Below are positions 1 through 7,688 of a stretch of 21,039 nucleotides of DNA, one piece after another (the stretch's first letter is position 1; each line of letters opens with the position of its first letter). Source of the DNA: JBKEAJ01 sp047975005 (lineage in GTDB: Bacteria; Bacteroidota; Bacteroidia; Bacteroidales; Prolixibacteraceae); NCBI GenBank assembly GCA_047975005.1, contig JBKECW010000088.1, forward strand, positions 1-21,039. Direction: 5' to 3'. Under the pieces are notes generated by a model that was not told the origin of the DNA, ran no database searches, and saw nothing but the letters and a program-made list of their open reading frames with translations. Made by a program: the position numbers and the translations under genes.

Positions 1-93
1 ATAGTCAATGATTGGCATTTGCGCAGCGTAATCGTGATATAGTCTGCGTGCTGCATCACTTTGTAGCATAAAGTTGTGGTCTAGGAAGCTCAT
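1..93 (-). CDS. uxaC: Uronate isomerase UxaC, N-terminal fragment (gene continues past the left edge)
   Basis: Only the first 31 codons are present. The ATG is at 93-91 and the frame is open to the window edge. The visible residues include FMLQSDAARLYHDYA and MPIIDY, which match from memory the start of UxaC (a 'F-L-L-x-[ST]-x-x-A-x-x-L-Y-H-x-Y-A' stretch, then 'P-I-x-D-Y', normally followed by His-Cys-His). UxaC is a cytoplasmic amidohydrolase-fold enzyme of about 470 residues that converts D-glucuronate to D-fructuronate and D-galacturonate to D-tagaturonate. It lies 20 bp downstream of the membrane-protein gene, with no visible promoter in the gap, so it probably rides on the M48-protease transcript. 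The uxuB and uxuA genes at 16.3-18.4 kb supply the next two steps. The active site is not visible, so the call rests on the N-terminus and the pathway context. Confidence 0.8.
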   Translation of the reverse strand, partial: MSFLDHNFMLQSDAARRLYHDYAAQMPIIDY

Positions 94-113
94 TTTCTGA
101 TTTTCTTTTTTTG

Positions 114-890
114 TTAATAATTTTCTATTTGTCCTATGCTTTCAATGTCTGAGTTTGTTGTTGAGCTTGCATTAAATATTTCTTTGTAAATAAAATATTG
201 GCCGGCATATAAGATATTGTATGTTGCAAGTATGCCGACACAGCAAATTATAATTCCTGCCATAGAAATTAAGCCTAAGAGGATTTGAGCCCAAAGTATG
301 GAGAAGAAGTTTTTGTTTACTGTTGAAATACTTGCTTTGATAGCATCCATAGGCGAAATGTCGTCATTATAGAGATAGATGGGAATGGCAAGACTTGTAG
401 CAACAGCAAGGTATATTCCGGGTAGTATCAGGAAAATGCTGGCGATTGAAACCGATATCATTATCATCAAAAGAAGTGCAATGAAGCCCCATCGTTTCTT
501 TGATCTTAATATTGAGAACATGTCGTTCATCGAGTATTCTTCACCTAAATCAGCTTTTTTTGCTATAAGAATGTAGCTGTAGTATAGCAAGTAGCTGACA
601 ATGGAGGCGAGGAAAGTTAAGACTGCTACTAAGGGCGTAAAGTAGTCAGAATAGAAACTGACAACGGTTGCGAATGAGGGTGTTGCTCCTTCCATGATTT
701 CGGACGGATATCCTGAAGGACCCGAAATCGAGCCTATTATATATGTTATCACATATACGATTAACACAAAGCCTATTGAAAACCAAAGTAATTTTTTTGT
801 TACAAGGTTTACCGAGTTACTTACTACGTTTGAAACTGAGAAAGAGTACCCTTCTTGTTTAATTTGTTCTAATTCCTCTTTAAATGTCAT
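114..890 (-). CDS. Multi-pass integral membrane protein of unknown function
   Basis: This is a 258-residue protein with a short hydrophilic N-terminus. Hydrophobic segments lie at about residues 33-55, 82-110, 133-156, 158-174 and 197-235, so five or six transmembrane helices are likely. A Leu-Pro-Gly-Ile-Tyr turn at 156-160 followed by a 'Pro-Met-Asp-Ala-Ile-Lys-Ala-Ser' stretch near 180-187 resembles a broad class of bacterial membrane proteins of unknown role (glycerophosphoryl-diester-phosphodiesterase membrane-domain or DUF975-like). No catalytic motif is visible. The gene starts 7 bp after the M48 protease stop codon and ends 20 bp before uxaC, so it is very probably co-transcribed with the protease. 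There is no Shine-Dalgarno sequence, as is usual in this phylum. Related proteins are sometimes labelled as carotene oxygenases in databases; nothing in this sequence supports that. Confidence 0.75.
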   Translation of the reverse strand: MTFKEELEQIKQEGYSFSVSNVVSNSVNLVTKKLLWFSIGFVLIVYVITYIIGSISGPSGYPSEIMEGATPSFATVVSFYSDYFTPLVAVLTFLASIVSYLLYYSYILIAKKADLGEEYSMNDMFSILRSKKRWGFIALLLMIMISVSIASIFLILPGIYLAVATSLAIPIYLYNDDISPMDAIKASISTVNKNFFSILWAQILLGLISMAGIIICCVGILATYNILYAGQYFIYKEIFNASSTTNSDIESIGQIENY

Positions 891-897
891 GGTTTAG

Positions 898-1728
898 TTA
901 TTTTGATGATTTGCCTTTGCCCTGCGACCTGTTATATATCTCCATTGCGTTTGGTAGAATTTCTTGAATTGCGGCTATCCTTTTCTCATCCAGAGGGTGT
1001 GTTCTCATTAATTCGGGAGTTTCAGACGTTCCTGACATTTGAGCCATGCGCTGCCAAAAGTCTACAGCCACGCTCGGATCGTACCCAGCCATAGCCATGA
1101 ATATTATTCCCATTTTGTCTGCCTCGTATTCATGTGTGCGAGAGTATGCCAGTACTCCGAGATTACCACCTATGCCATATACTTGATTTACTAGGGACTG
1201 TGTTGATCCTGACTGGTTGGCCAAAACAGTACTCAAAGCAACGCCACCATATTGCAATGCTAGTTGTTGGCTCATTCGTTCGCTTCCGTGACGTGCTACG
1301 GCATGGGCGACTTCGTGCGACAGCACCACTGCTAGACCGGCCTCGTTTTGTGCAATAGGAAGCAGTCCTGAGTATACTACTACTTTCCCTCCTGCCATAC
1401 ACCATGCATTAGGTTCTTCAGATTCTACCAAATTGAACTCCCAGTTAAAATCGCTTATGCGACTCTCTAATCCATTTTGGCGGAGGTATTCTTCCACGGC
1501 AGCGGCAATTTTTTTTCCGCAGCGTTGCACCATTGCAGTGTTGGTGGTGCTTGCTGAAACTTTGTTTTCTGTAAGGAATTGTTGATATTGAGTGAGACTG
1601 AGAGAAACCATTTGATTTTCAGGAACTAGGCTTAGTTGTGAACGCCCCGTTAGTGGCACCCGACTACAGTCGCTAAGACTTAGGACTGCTAATATTAGTA
1701 AAATTGATACTGTAAATGTTTTTTTCAT
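898..1728 (-). CDS. M48-family zinc metalloprotease, putative periplasmic lipoprotein (BepA/LoiP-like)
   Basis: This 276-residue protein begins with a hydrophobic signal segment (residues 4-20) ending in Leu-Ser-Asp-Cys, with Cys21 as the likely lipid site. It then has the family's N-terminal 'VPLTGRSQLSLVPE' stretch (about 24-37). The zinc site is HEVAH at 138-142, with Glu202 in the downstream Tyr-Glu-Ala-Asp as third ligand. The 'T-H-P' at 243-245 is also typical. Family members of this size degrade misfolded envelope proteins or help outer-membrane protein assembly. The family's usual lipobox is Ala-Gly-Cys, so Asp at -1 here is unusual and makes lipidation less certain. A good promoter lies upstream at 1828-1857. 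The gene leads a probable unit with the membrane protein at 114-890. Confidence 0.93.
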   Translation of the reverse strand: MKKTFTVSILLILAVLSLSDCSRVPLTGRSQLSLVPENQMVSLSLTQYQQFLTENKVSASTTNTAMVQRCGKKIAAAVEEYLRQNGLESRISDFNWEFNLVESEEPNAWCMAGGKVVVYSGLLPIAQNEAGLAVVLSHEVAHAVARHGSERMSQQLALQYGGVALSTVLANQSGSTQSLVNQVYGIGGNLGVLAYSRTHEYEADKMGIIFMAMAGYDPSVAVDFWQRMAQMSGTSETPELMRTHPLDEKRIAAIQEILPNAMEIYNRSQGKGKSSK

Positions 1729-1827
1729 CTTGTTCGTATTTTTTCATTTAATTGTTAGGCACATTTTGTCAATCTAATTATCCTGTCTTATAGGATTTTT
1801 CTTTCTGTCTTTAATGTAGATTACCCA

Positions 1828-1857
1828 CAAAAGTAGAAAGCTTTTTTTATATTCAAA
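1828..1857 (-). promoter_or_regulatory. Bacteroidota-type promoter for the M48 protease gene
   Basis: On the minus strand the sequence reads TTTG (1857-1854), 18 bp, then TACTTTTG (1835-1828). This is an exact TAnnTTTG -7 box with a -33 TTTG at close to the usual spacing. It lies about 100 bp upstream of the protease ATG, giving a leader of roughly 90 nt, and downstream of the hemW stop codon. It separates the protease unit from pulA-hemW. Confidence 0.55.
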
Positions 1858-1876
1858 GTTAATATTTGCAACTATT

Positions 1877-3001
1877 TTATATTTCTATTAGTTTTTCTGC
1901 GATGATATTCGACTTTATATAACCCTCTTTTGTCGCAGAATAATTGCCCGGGCTATATTCAGTAAGCAATTGTTTGCTTTGTAGGTCTGATAGGTTTTTT
2001 AGGAGTCTGTCGTGCAGCTCTTTCCCAAAAGTTTTTAAAACAAGGCTTGTGTCAATGCCCCAAATTGTTCTAGACGAGCAAATTACATAGTCATTGTATC
2101 TGTCTCTGAGGGATAGATGCTCAATAGTCTGACAGTTTCCGTTTTTTCTGATATATTCTGACAAAGATGAACAATTTGCAATTCTCGTATATTCTCCGTC
2201 ATAAGAATGTGCAGAGGCTCCCAGTCCGATGTATGGAACACCTTGCCAGTATGACGAATTGTGTTTAGACTGAAATTTAGGCCTTGCTAGATTTGCCAGT
2301 TCGTAATGTTCAAAGTTATTCGCTTCTGCCCAATTTGTTAGCGTGTCAAATTGAGAAATGTAGTCGTCCTCGCTTGCGGGCTTAACTTTGTCATTGTTGG
2401 CGAGTTCTGATAGTTTGGTGTTTTCGTAATAAGTTAGGCTGTATGCTGACAGATGCGGCACTCCCAGTTTGCCTGCTGTTTCAAGGTTATACAGCCATTT
2501 GTCTTTATTGAGATTAGGGATACCATACATTAGATCGATACTGATATTGTCTATTCCTGCATCCTGGATGTTTTTTATAGCATCGATGGCTTCGGTAGAG
2601 TTGTGGCGACGATCTAACAAGACTAAATCTTCGTTGTGGAAAGATTGAACGCCAATACTGACCCTGTTGAACGGAGACTGCTTGAGTTTTGTGATGAATC
2701 TATTGTCAATGTCGTCTGGGTTTAGCTCTATTGTTATTTCTGCATTAGAACTTACATTTAAGCTTTTCTTTAGAAAACTTACAAAATCTGTTAGCGTGGT
2801 TATGTCTACTTGCGAGGGAGTGCCTCCTCCAAAATATATTGTATCGAAACGTTTGTCTTTTGTTTCTGACAATCTCAAGGTAAGCTCGTTTTTAAGGACT
2901 CCCATGTATTGAGGTGCGCGGTTAGTGCCGGATGTCGAATAAAAATCGCAATAGTTGCAGCGACTTTTGCAAAATGGTATATGTACATATAGTCCCGCCA
3001 T
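1877..3001 (-). CDS. hemW: Radical SAM heme chaperone HemW (formerly called oxygen-independent coproporphyrinogen III oxidase-like)
   Basis: This 374-residue protein is full length for HemW. The radical SAM motif Cys-x3-Cys-x2-Cys is at residues 11, 15 and 18 within 'HIPFCKSRCNYCDF'. Residue 20 after the cluster is Phe, whereas HemN has a fourth Cys there; this is the standard mark separating HemW from true HemN. GGGTPS at 58-63 is the SAM-binding glycine motif. The 'GVQSF...LDRRHN' and 'SIDLMYGIPN' stretches and the C-terminal HemN_C-type region are also present. Known HemW proteins bind heme and deliver it to cytochromes. The ATG is 9 bp after the pulA stop, so it is probably transcribed with pulA. 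The functional link to pullulanase is not obvious. Confidence 0.95.
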   Translation of the reverse strand: MAGLYVHIPFCKSRCNYCDFYSTSGTNRAPQYMGVLKNELTLRLSETKDKRFDTIYFGGGTPSQVDITTLTDFVSFLKKSLNVSSNAEITIELNPDDIDNRFITKLKQSPFNRVSIGVQSFHNEDLVLLDRRHNSTEAIDAIKNIQDAGIDNISIDLMYGIPNLNKDKWLYNLETAGKLGVPHLSAYSLTYYENTKLSELANNDKVKPASEDDYISQFDTLTNWAEANNFEHYELANLARPKFQSKHNSSYWQGVPYIGLGASAHSYDGEYTRIANCSSLSEYIRKNGNCQTIEHLSLRDRYNDYVICSSRTIWGIDTSLVLKTFGKELHDRLLKNLSDLQSKQLLTEYSPGNYSATKEGYIKSNIIAEKLIEI

Positions 3002-3010
3002 TGCTGTCTG

Positions 3011-4924
3011 TTAATTCTGTTTCAGCAGTGTCATCGATATTGGTTGTATTTCTATCTCGTCGTTAATCAATCTAGCATTGCTTTCAACAAAAAAGGTGTC
3101 ACATTCTACCATGAGTTGCCATGTTCCATTGCTTACAGGTATCTTAATAGGAGTCTCGTTGTTGTTTAAAATTACGAGTATAGATCTCCATGAGTCTTTG
3201 TTAGTATTATTTAATAGATAAAATGCAACAACGCCGGGTATATGAAAACCGTTGAAAGACAGATTGCGCTGTAATTCTTCAATTTTTCTAATTCTGAACG
3301 CAGGATGATTCTTCCGCAATTGGATTATATTTTTCAAGTATTCTGTAACCTCGGGGAAAGTGTCTTTTCTATTCCAGTCTATTTTATTTATTGAGTCTGG
3401 AGAACGATATGAGTTTTCTACTCCCTGTTTTGAGCGAAGCAGCTCTGTGCCGGCATGGATAAACGGTACTCCTTGAGACATCATTATTGTAGCCATTGCG
3501 AGTTTTATGCGTTGGGCAAGTTTGCTGTCATCTTCTTTTGGCAATTGTATTTTTAACTGATCGTATATTGTGTAGTTGTCATGACACGACATGTAGCTTA
3601 TTGTTTGACAGGGGGTCTGGGCGTATGCGGGAGAATTGATGTATCCAAACGATAGTTGTGGGTGATATGTAGCTCCAACAATTCCAAATTTTATAGGCTC
3701 CTCGATACTTTTGTTTCCCGATACAAAGCCTAGTTCATTCGGGTTTGGGCGCCCTTTTATAGCATCCCTGAAATTGTCGTTAAAAACAGAGACTCTGTCC
3801 AATAGTCCGACATTGTATTTAGACGCTTGGTATTCTTTCGGCAAAGGAGTTTTGTCAGCTGTCCATCCCTCTCCATATATTATTATGTTTGGGTTTATCG
3901 TATCTACACAGCGCCTTACCTCTCTCATTGTTTCCAAATCAATTAGTCCCATTAGGTCAAACCTGAATCCGTCAATATGAAACTCGCTTGCCCAGTATCT
4001 GATAGAGTCAATAATAAACTTGCGCACCATTGGCCTCTCTGAGGCAACCTCGTTGCCACATCCACTACCATTAGAAAGAGTACCATTATCCCAATGACGA
4101 TAAAAATATCCGGGTTCAATAAGATTGAATACAGAATGGTCAGAATATCCGGTGTGGTTGTATACAACATCCATGACTACGCCAATGCCCTTGTCGTGCA
4201 AAGTCTTTATCATTTGTTTAAGCTCTCTGATACGTGTCGAGCCGTCTTTGTGGTCGGTAGAGTAGGAGCCTTCCGGCACGTTAAAGTTCTTTGGGTCGTA
4301 GCCCCAGTTGTATTGTTCGTTAGAGAAGCGCTCGTCAATGGATTTGAAGTCAAATATAGGCAATAGATGCAAGTGAGTGATGCCTAATTCTAGTATGTGG
4401 TCAAGCCCGCTGGTTGCACCTTTTGGGGTCTTTGTTCCCTCCTCCGATACACCTATAAATAGACCCTTGTGTTCAATGCCAGAACTTTCGTCTATGCTGA
4501 AATCCCTGACGTGTGTCTCATAAATAATACAGTTGTTGATGCTGTCAACTAGTGGACCCTTGTCCTCGCTCCATCCTTCAGGAGAGGTCTTTTGCAAGTC
4601 GATTATTTGTCCTCTTCTTCCATTAGTACCTACAGCTTTTGCATAAATGTCAAGTGTCTCCTTGTGCCACTTGCCATTCTTGACTACTAGGTCGTAGTAC
4701 ATACCCTCGAGGTCTCGGTCTATTTCAATACACCAAATCCCCTTGTCTTGTCCTGTCAAGTTTTCAATGAATATGGGTTCGTCATATAGTTCCTTGTTAA
4801 ACAGCCTTAGCTCTATTTTACTAGCTGATGGAGCCCACACCTTAATTGTCGTCTTTTCAGGAGAGTAGCTAACTCCTAAATCATTGCCATCATAGTATGG
4901 CATGTGTTGGAATGTTTGTTGCAT
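3011..4924 (-). CDS. pulA: Type I pullulanase / glycogen debranching enzyme (GH13), cytoplasmic
   Basis: This 637-residue protein has an N-terminal CBM48-like beta domain (about 15-105), a GH13 TIM barrel (about 130-540) and a C-terminal beta domain. The type I pullulanase signature YNWGYDP is at 205-211. The catalytic residues can be placed by motif: nucleophile Asp323 in 'GFRFDLMG', acid/base Glu352 in 'GEGW', and Asp449 in 'SCHDN'. 'DVVYNHT' at 252-258 is conserved region I. It hydrolyses alpha-1,6 branch points in pullulan, limit dextrins or glycogen. No signal peptide is visible, so it should act in the cytoplasm on stored glycogen or imported oligosaccharides, not at a surface starch-utilisation system. 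It is first in a probable pulA-hemW transcript. Confidence 0.95.
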   Translation of the reverse strand: MQQTFQHMPYYDGNDLGVSYSPEKTTIKVWAPSASKIELRLFNKELYDEPIFIENLTGQDKGIWCIEIDRDLEGMYYDLVVKNGKWHKETLDIYAKAVGTNGRRGQIIDLQKTSPEGWSEDKGPLVDSINNCIIYETHVRDFSIDESSGIEHKGLFIGVSEEGTKTPKGATSGLDHILELGITHLHLLPIFDFKSIDERFSNEQYNWGYDPKNFNVPEGSYSTDHKDGSTRIRELKQMIKTLHDKGIGVVMDVVYNHTGYSDHSVFNLIEPGYFYRHWDNGTLSNGSGCGNEVASERPMVRKFIIDSIRYWASEFHIDGFRFDLMGLIDLETMREVRRCVDTINPNIIIYGEGWTADKTPLPKEYQASKYNVGLLDRVSVFNDNFRDAIKGRPNPNELGFVSGNKSIEEPIKFGIVGATYHPQLSFGYINSPAYAQTPCQTISYMSCHDNYTIYDQLKIQLPKEDDSKLAQRIKLAMATIMMSQGVPFIHAGTELLRSKQGVENSYRSPDSINKIDWNRKDTFPEVTEYLKNIIQLRKNHPAFRIRKIEELQRNLSFNGFHIPGVVAFYLLNNTNKDSWRSILVILNNNETPIKIPVSNGTWQLMVECDTFFVESNARLINDEIEIQPISMTLLKQN

Positions 4925-4943
4925 ACCATTATCTCATTTTTGA

Positions 4944-4951
4944 CAAAGGTA
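4944..4951 (-). promoter_or_regulatory. -7 promoter box for pulA-hemW
   Basis: The minus strand reads TACCTTTG, an exact match to the Bacteroidota TAnnTTTG element, ending 20 bp upstream of the pulA ATG. This implies a short leader of about 15 nt. No clear -33 TTTG is seen at the expected distance. Confidence 0.45.
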
Positions 4952-5020
4952 TAAAATCTATGTGCTTATATTGCTAGTATACAATTTTATTATATTTTTT
5001 TAGTTATAAAGTGTATTGCA

Positions 5021-5028
5021 TATCTTTG
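5021..5028 (+). promoter_or_regulatory. -7 promoter box upstream of the 5158 membrane-protein gene
   Basis: TATCTTTG is an exact TAnnTTTG element, with a T-rich stretch (4996-5002) near the expected -33 position. Transcription would start near 5035 and leave a leader of about 120 nt before the ATG at 5158. That leader contains only a weak hairpin (TCCTC/GAGGA, about 5049-5070). I recognise no riboswitch in it. Confidence 0.4.
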
Positions 5029-5157
5029 TTGGTATGTTTATTGCGTTGTCCTCGTCGGCCTAGTTGAGGATAGGGCTGATATAAGATAATGAAGTAGTTA
5101 ACGACAAGCATCGGGTCAGGATTCTGAAGATCTGATAGCTGTAAAGAATGAATACAG

Positions 5158-6093
5158 ATGGAATTTTTGAAAAAGATAGACAAAAAAAAGAAAATCTCGC
5201 TGATCTTGCTATTTGCCCTGTTGATACTGTCGGCAACAGGAGTAACTAATTATATTTTTGATAAAGTATTTTATTCAAATATAAAAGAGAGTTGTCAAGA
5301 GTATCTAGACCGAGCTAATGGAGAATCGAATGATTTGTTTATTGGTCTTACTGCAGCAAAAGCGGTTGTAGGAGTAGTAGAGGGAAGTACAACGGGGGTG
5401 AATGCCGTTGTGCAGATGAATTTGCAAACGGGAGATATTGTACAGCCTATTTATGACGGTGTTGATATTGCATGGAAAGCCTCGCTGATGAGTATTGTCT
5501 CGCTAAAAATACAACAACTCTTCTTTGTATTTTTTAAATTAAATTTTCTGAAGTGGCTTATAATACTAGCGGTAGTTCTATTGGTTCCGGTGTTTTTTTG
5601 GGAAAACTATACAACTCGGCTATTGCATAGGATGTCAAAGTTCTTTGCGATGATGGCTCTTATAATTTACGTTTTGTTTCCTATTGGCATTTGGGGAATC
5701 TCTATTTTGTCAAACTATGTTAGCGATGAATATCGCAGACCAGCGACGATAGAGTTTAATGCAAGTCTTGATAGATTTAAAAAAGGCGTAAATATCCTTT
5801 CCTCGGATGATCCTAATGCCGATATCGAGGGCTGGGATTGGATTAATCCTTCTGCTGTTTATTCTAAAATGGGAAAGAAATGGGGCAATATGAGTGAAAA
5901 GGTTGGGCATCTTAAATCAGAAGTCTCAGAGATGAGTGCTTCAATGGTCGGTAATACCTCTACGATAGTTACTACATTTGTGCTCGAAGTAATAGTTCTG
6001 CCCATATTATTTCTGATCCTATTTTGGCAGTTTGTGCGTATGGTGTTTAAGGACGAAACTGCTGACTTGGTAAAGAAAGTGCGAAATAGTTAG
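5158..6093 (+). CDS. Uncharacterised membrane protein with four predicted transmembrane helices
   Basis: This 311-residue protein is not one I recognise. It has a lysine-rich N-terminus (5-12), a first hydrophobic helix (12-30), a roughly 100-residue extracytoplasmic or amphipathic region (31-129) rich in Ala, Val and Gly, then helices at about 130-149, 161-185 and 269-295. Between the third and fourth helices is a soluble stretch (186-268) with Trp226, Trp228 and Trp242 and a Ser/Glu-rich segment. The protein ends in a short charged tail. The layout could suit an envelope scaffold or permease-like subunit, but there is no motif to choose between them. It stands alone on the plus strand, divergent from pulA and convergent with pssA, with its own candidate promoter. 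Coding is supported by its length, hydrophobic pattern and lack of a competing frame. Confidence 0.7.
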   Translation: MEFLKKIDKKKKISLILLFALLILSATGVTNYIFDKVFYSNIKESCQEYLDRANGESNDLFIGLTAAKAVVGVVEGSTTGVNAVVQMNLQTGDIVQPIYDGVDIAWKASLMSIVSLKIQQLFFVFFKLNFLKWLIILAVVLLVPVFFWENYTTRLLHRMSKFFAMMALIIYVLFPIGIWGISILSNYVSDEYRRPATIEFNASLDRFKKGVNILSSDDPNADIEGWDWINPSAVYSKMGKKWGNMSEKVGHLKSEVSEMSASMVGNTSTIVTTFVLEVIVLPILFLILFWQFVRMVFKDETADLVKKVRNS

Positions 6094-6164
6094 TCTGACC
6101 AATTAGTCCCTAGCCATAATGTCGAGAGTCTGAAGTATTATAGCGTGTTTACGTGTTCTATGCT

Positions 6165-6914
6165 TCATCGTGGCAAAACCCACCTCACAAGTGAGACTAT
6201 GATATATGCCATTACAATTATTGGGATGGCGTATATATTTATGCATATTAGTAGGATTAGACTGGATATGGCGAAAATGTATTTCAGCAAATTATTACTT
6301 ATGCCGAAACCATCAAACTTAAAAGAGAACATGGGGATGCTTGATACCATCATAATACCTGCAAATAATGAGAAGATTGCCAAATATTGGGGCGTGAGCA
6401 GTACGTCAAAAAGTATATAATTATTTGTGTATTCTCGAATTACGGCAAACGAAGCTAAGAAAATAGCTGCCCCCGGAATAGGCAGCCCTTTAAATTCTTT
6501 GGCCTGCTCCGAATCCGTATTAAACCGAGCCAGTCTGTATGCCCCACAAACTACAACAACAAGTGGCGATAGAATAAGTACCATGCTGTATAAATCAGTT
6601 GTTGTGTTATAGATTGGAGGGATGCCTATAAGTTCTGATTTTATCATCTGATACATGATAATGGCAGGGGCAACTCCAAATGATACCATATCTGCCAACG
6701 AGTCTAATTGAGCTCCGAGTTCAGACGATGCCCTTACTAATCGTGCTACAAAACCATCAAAAAAATCACACGCTGCCGCAATTCCGATACATATTGCTGC
6801 AGGTCCGATGTTGCCTTCCATGCTTAGTACGATAGATGCCACTCCGAAGAGTAGATTGAGCATTGTGATGGAGTTGGGGAAGATAGCCAAGCTATTGTTG
6901 TTGTTCTGTGTCAT
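6165..6914 (-). CDS. pssA: CDP-diacylglycerol-serine O-phosphatidyltransferase PssA
   Basis: This integral membrane enzyme makes phosphatidylserine from CDP-diacylglycerol and serine. The CDP-alcohol phosphatidyltransferase motif is complete: Asp50-x2-Asp53-Gly54-x2-Ala57-Arg58-x8-Gly67-x3-Asp71-x3-Asp75. About six further hydrophobic helices follow. Length is 249 residues from the ATG at 6914, which lies 4 bp after the psd stop codon. An upstream TTG at 6932 would extend the protein by six residues and overlap psd by 14 bp; the ATG is preferred because it needs no rare start and still keeps psd coupling. The gene is downstream of psd, so the product of PssA is the substrate of its neighbour, Psd. 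Confidence 0.95.
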   Translation of the reverse strand: MTQNNNNSLAIFPNSITMLNLLFGVASIVLSMEGNIGPAAICIGIAAACDFFDGFVARLVRASSELGAQLDSLADMVSFGVAPAIIMYQMIKSELIGIPPIYNTTTDLYSMVLILSPLVVVVCGAYRLARFNTDSEQAKEFKGLPIPGAAIFLASFAVIREYTNNYILFDVLLTPQYLAIFSLFAGIMMVSSIPMFSFKFDGFGISNNLLKYIFAISSLILLICINIYAIPIIVMAYIIVSLVRWVLPR

Positions 6915-6918
6915 ACTT

Positions 6919-7566
6919 TTATAATTTAGCAATTATGTCTTTTGCCCATCTTACCTTTTGCTCTTCTTTTACAAGAATCTTACTGCCTTCGGGGAGGTAT
7001 AAGTCCACCCTGGAACCGAGTTTGATAAATCCGAGTTCCTCCTTTTGAGTTACTGTGTCGCCTACTTCTGGATAAGTTGATATCCGTCTTGCAGCCGCTC
7101 CGGCTATTTGGCGGACTAGTATTTCCTTGCCGTCGGTAGTCTTAATAATTGTTGTGGCGTTTTCGTTCTCATCGGCAGACTTTGGCTTGAATGCCGCTAT
7201 AAATTTACCCTTATTGTGCTTTTTGTAAATAATTTCGCCATCTATAGGAACCATATTCACGTGCACATTGTCAACATTCATGAAAATAGCAACATAGCTC
7301 ATCTCTTTATTGAAATATTCTTTCTCAAATTTCTTGCCTACAATCACAACCTTGCCATCGCAAGGTGATAAAAGCTGAGAGGCTATCGGAGTAATATTTC
7401 GCTTTGGTAATCTGAAAAACTGCAGAAAGAATGCCGCAGGTATGAATGCAAGAAATGCCAAAACGCCAATGATAGGGCATGGGTAAATAGCTAATATGAC
7501 CAACAGTGTTATAAATATTCCCCATGATAGCAATAAGGATTTCTTTCCTTCTTTATGTAATGTCAT
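6919..7566 (-). CDS. psd: Phosphatidylserine decarboxylase proenzyme (short, PSD-A type)
   Basis: This 215-residue protein converts phosphatidylserine to phosphatidylethanolamine at the inner membrane. Two hydrophobic segments (about 10-27 and 31-51) anchor the N-terminus. The soluble part has the conserved 'SPCDGKV' (67-73, with Asp70) and 'NVDNVHVNMVP' (97-107, with His102). It ends with the self-cleavage site Leu183-Gly184-Ser185 in 'FIKLGSRVDLYLP'; Ser185 becomes the pyruvoyl cofactor of the small alpha chain. Size fits the short PSD-A subtype common in Bacteroidota, not the roughly 320-residue E. coli form. It is the first gene of a psd-pssA unit, with a -7 promoter box about 30 bp upstream inside a palindrome shared with the opposite strand. 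Confidence 0.95.
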   Translation of the reverse strand: MTLHKEGKKSLLLSWGIFITLLVILAIYPCPIIGVLAFLAFIPAAFFLQFFRLPKRNITPIASQLLSPCDGKVVIVGKKFEKEYFNKEMSYVAIFMNVDNVHVNMVPIDGEIIYKKHNKGKFIAAFKPKSADENENATTIIKTTDGKEILVRQIAGAAARRISTYPEVGDTVTQKEELGFIKLGSRVDLYLPEGSKILVKEEQKVRWAKDIIAKL

Positions 7567-7586
7567 AATGTTTTATCTAAAGATTT

Positions 7587-7603
7587 TACTTTTGACAAAA
7601 GTA
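7587..7603. promoter_or_regulatory. Palindromic back-to-back -7 boxes between psd and the 7689 gene
   Basis: TACTTTTG-A-CAAAAGTA is a perfect 17-bp palindrome, so both strands carry an exact TAnnTTTG element in the same place. The minus-strand copy would give psd a leader of about 24 nt. The plus-strand copy would give the 7689 gene a leader of about 90 nt. The -33 region is TTTC-like for the minus strand and unclear for the plus strand. Confidence 0.45.
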
Positions 7604-7688
7604 ACGATAATATTGTAAGTTTTGAAACGTTATATATATATATAATTACGTGTGTGTTTGGTTATATTGTATAATGATTTTGAATTTT

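Noticed and set aside
6094..6164. Bidirectional terminator between the 5158 gene and pssA
   Set aside because: The 71-bp convergent gap was searched for a stem with a T-run and none of useful length was found.
7631..7644. TA-rich run (tatatata) as a repeat or curved-DNA signal
   Set aside because: It is only about seven TA units in an A+T-rich intergenic region, with no further structure.
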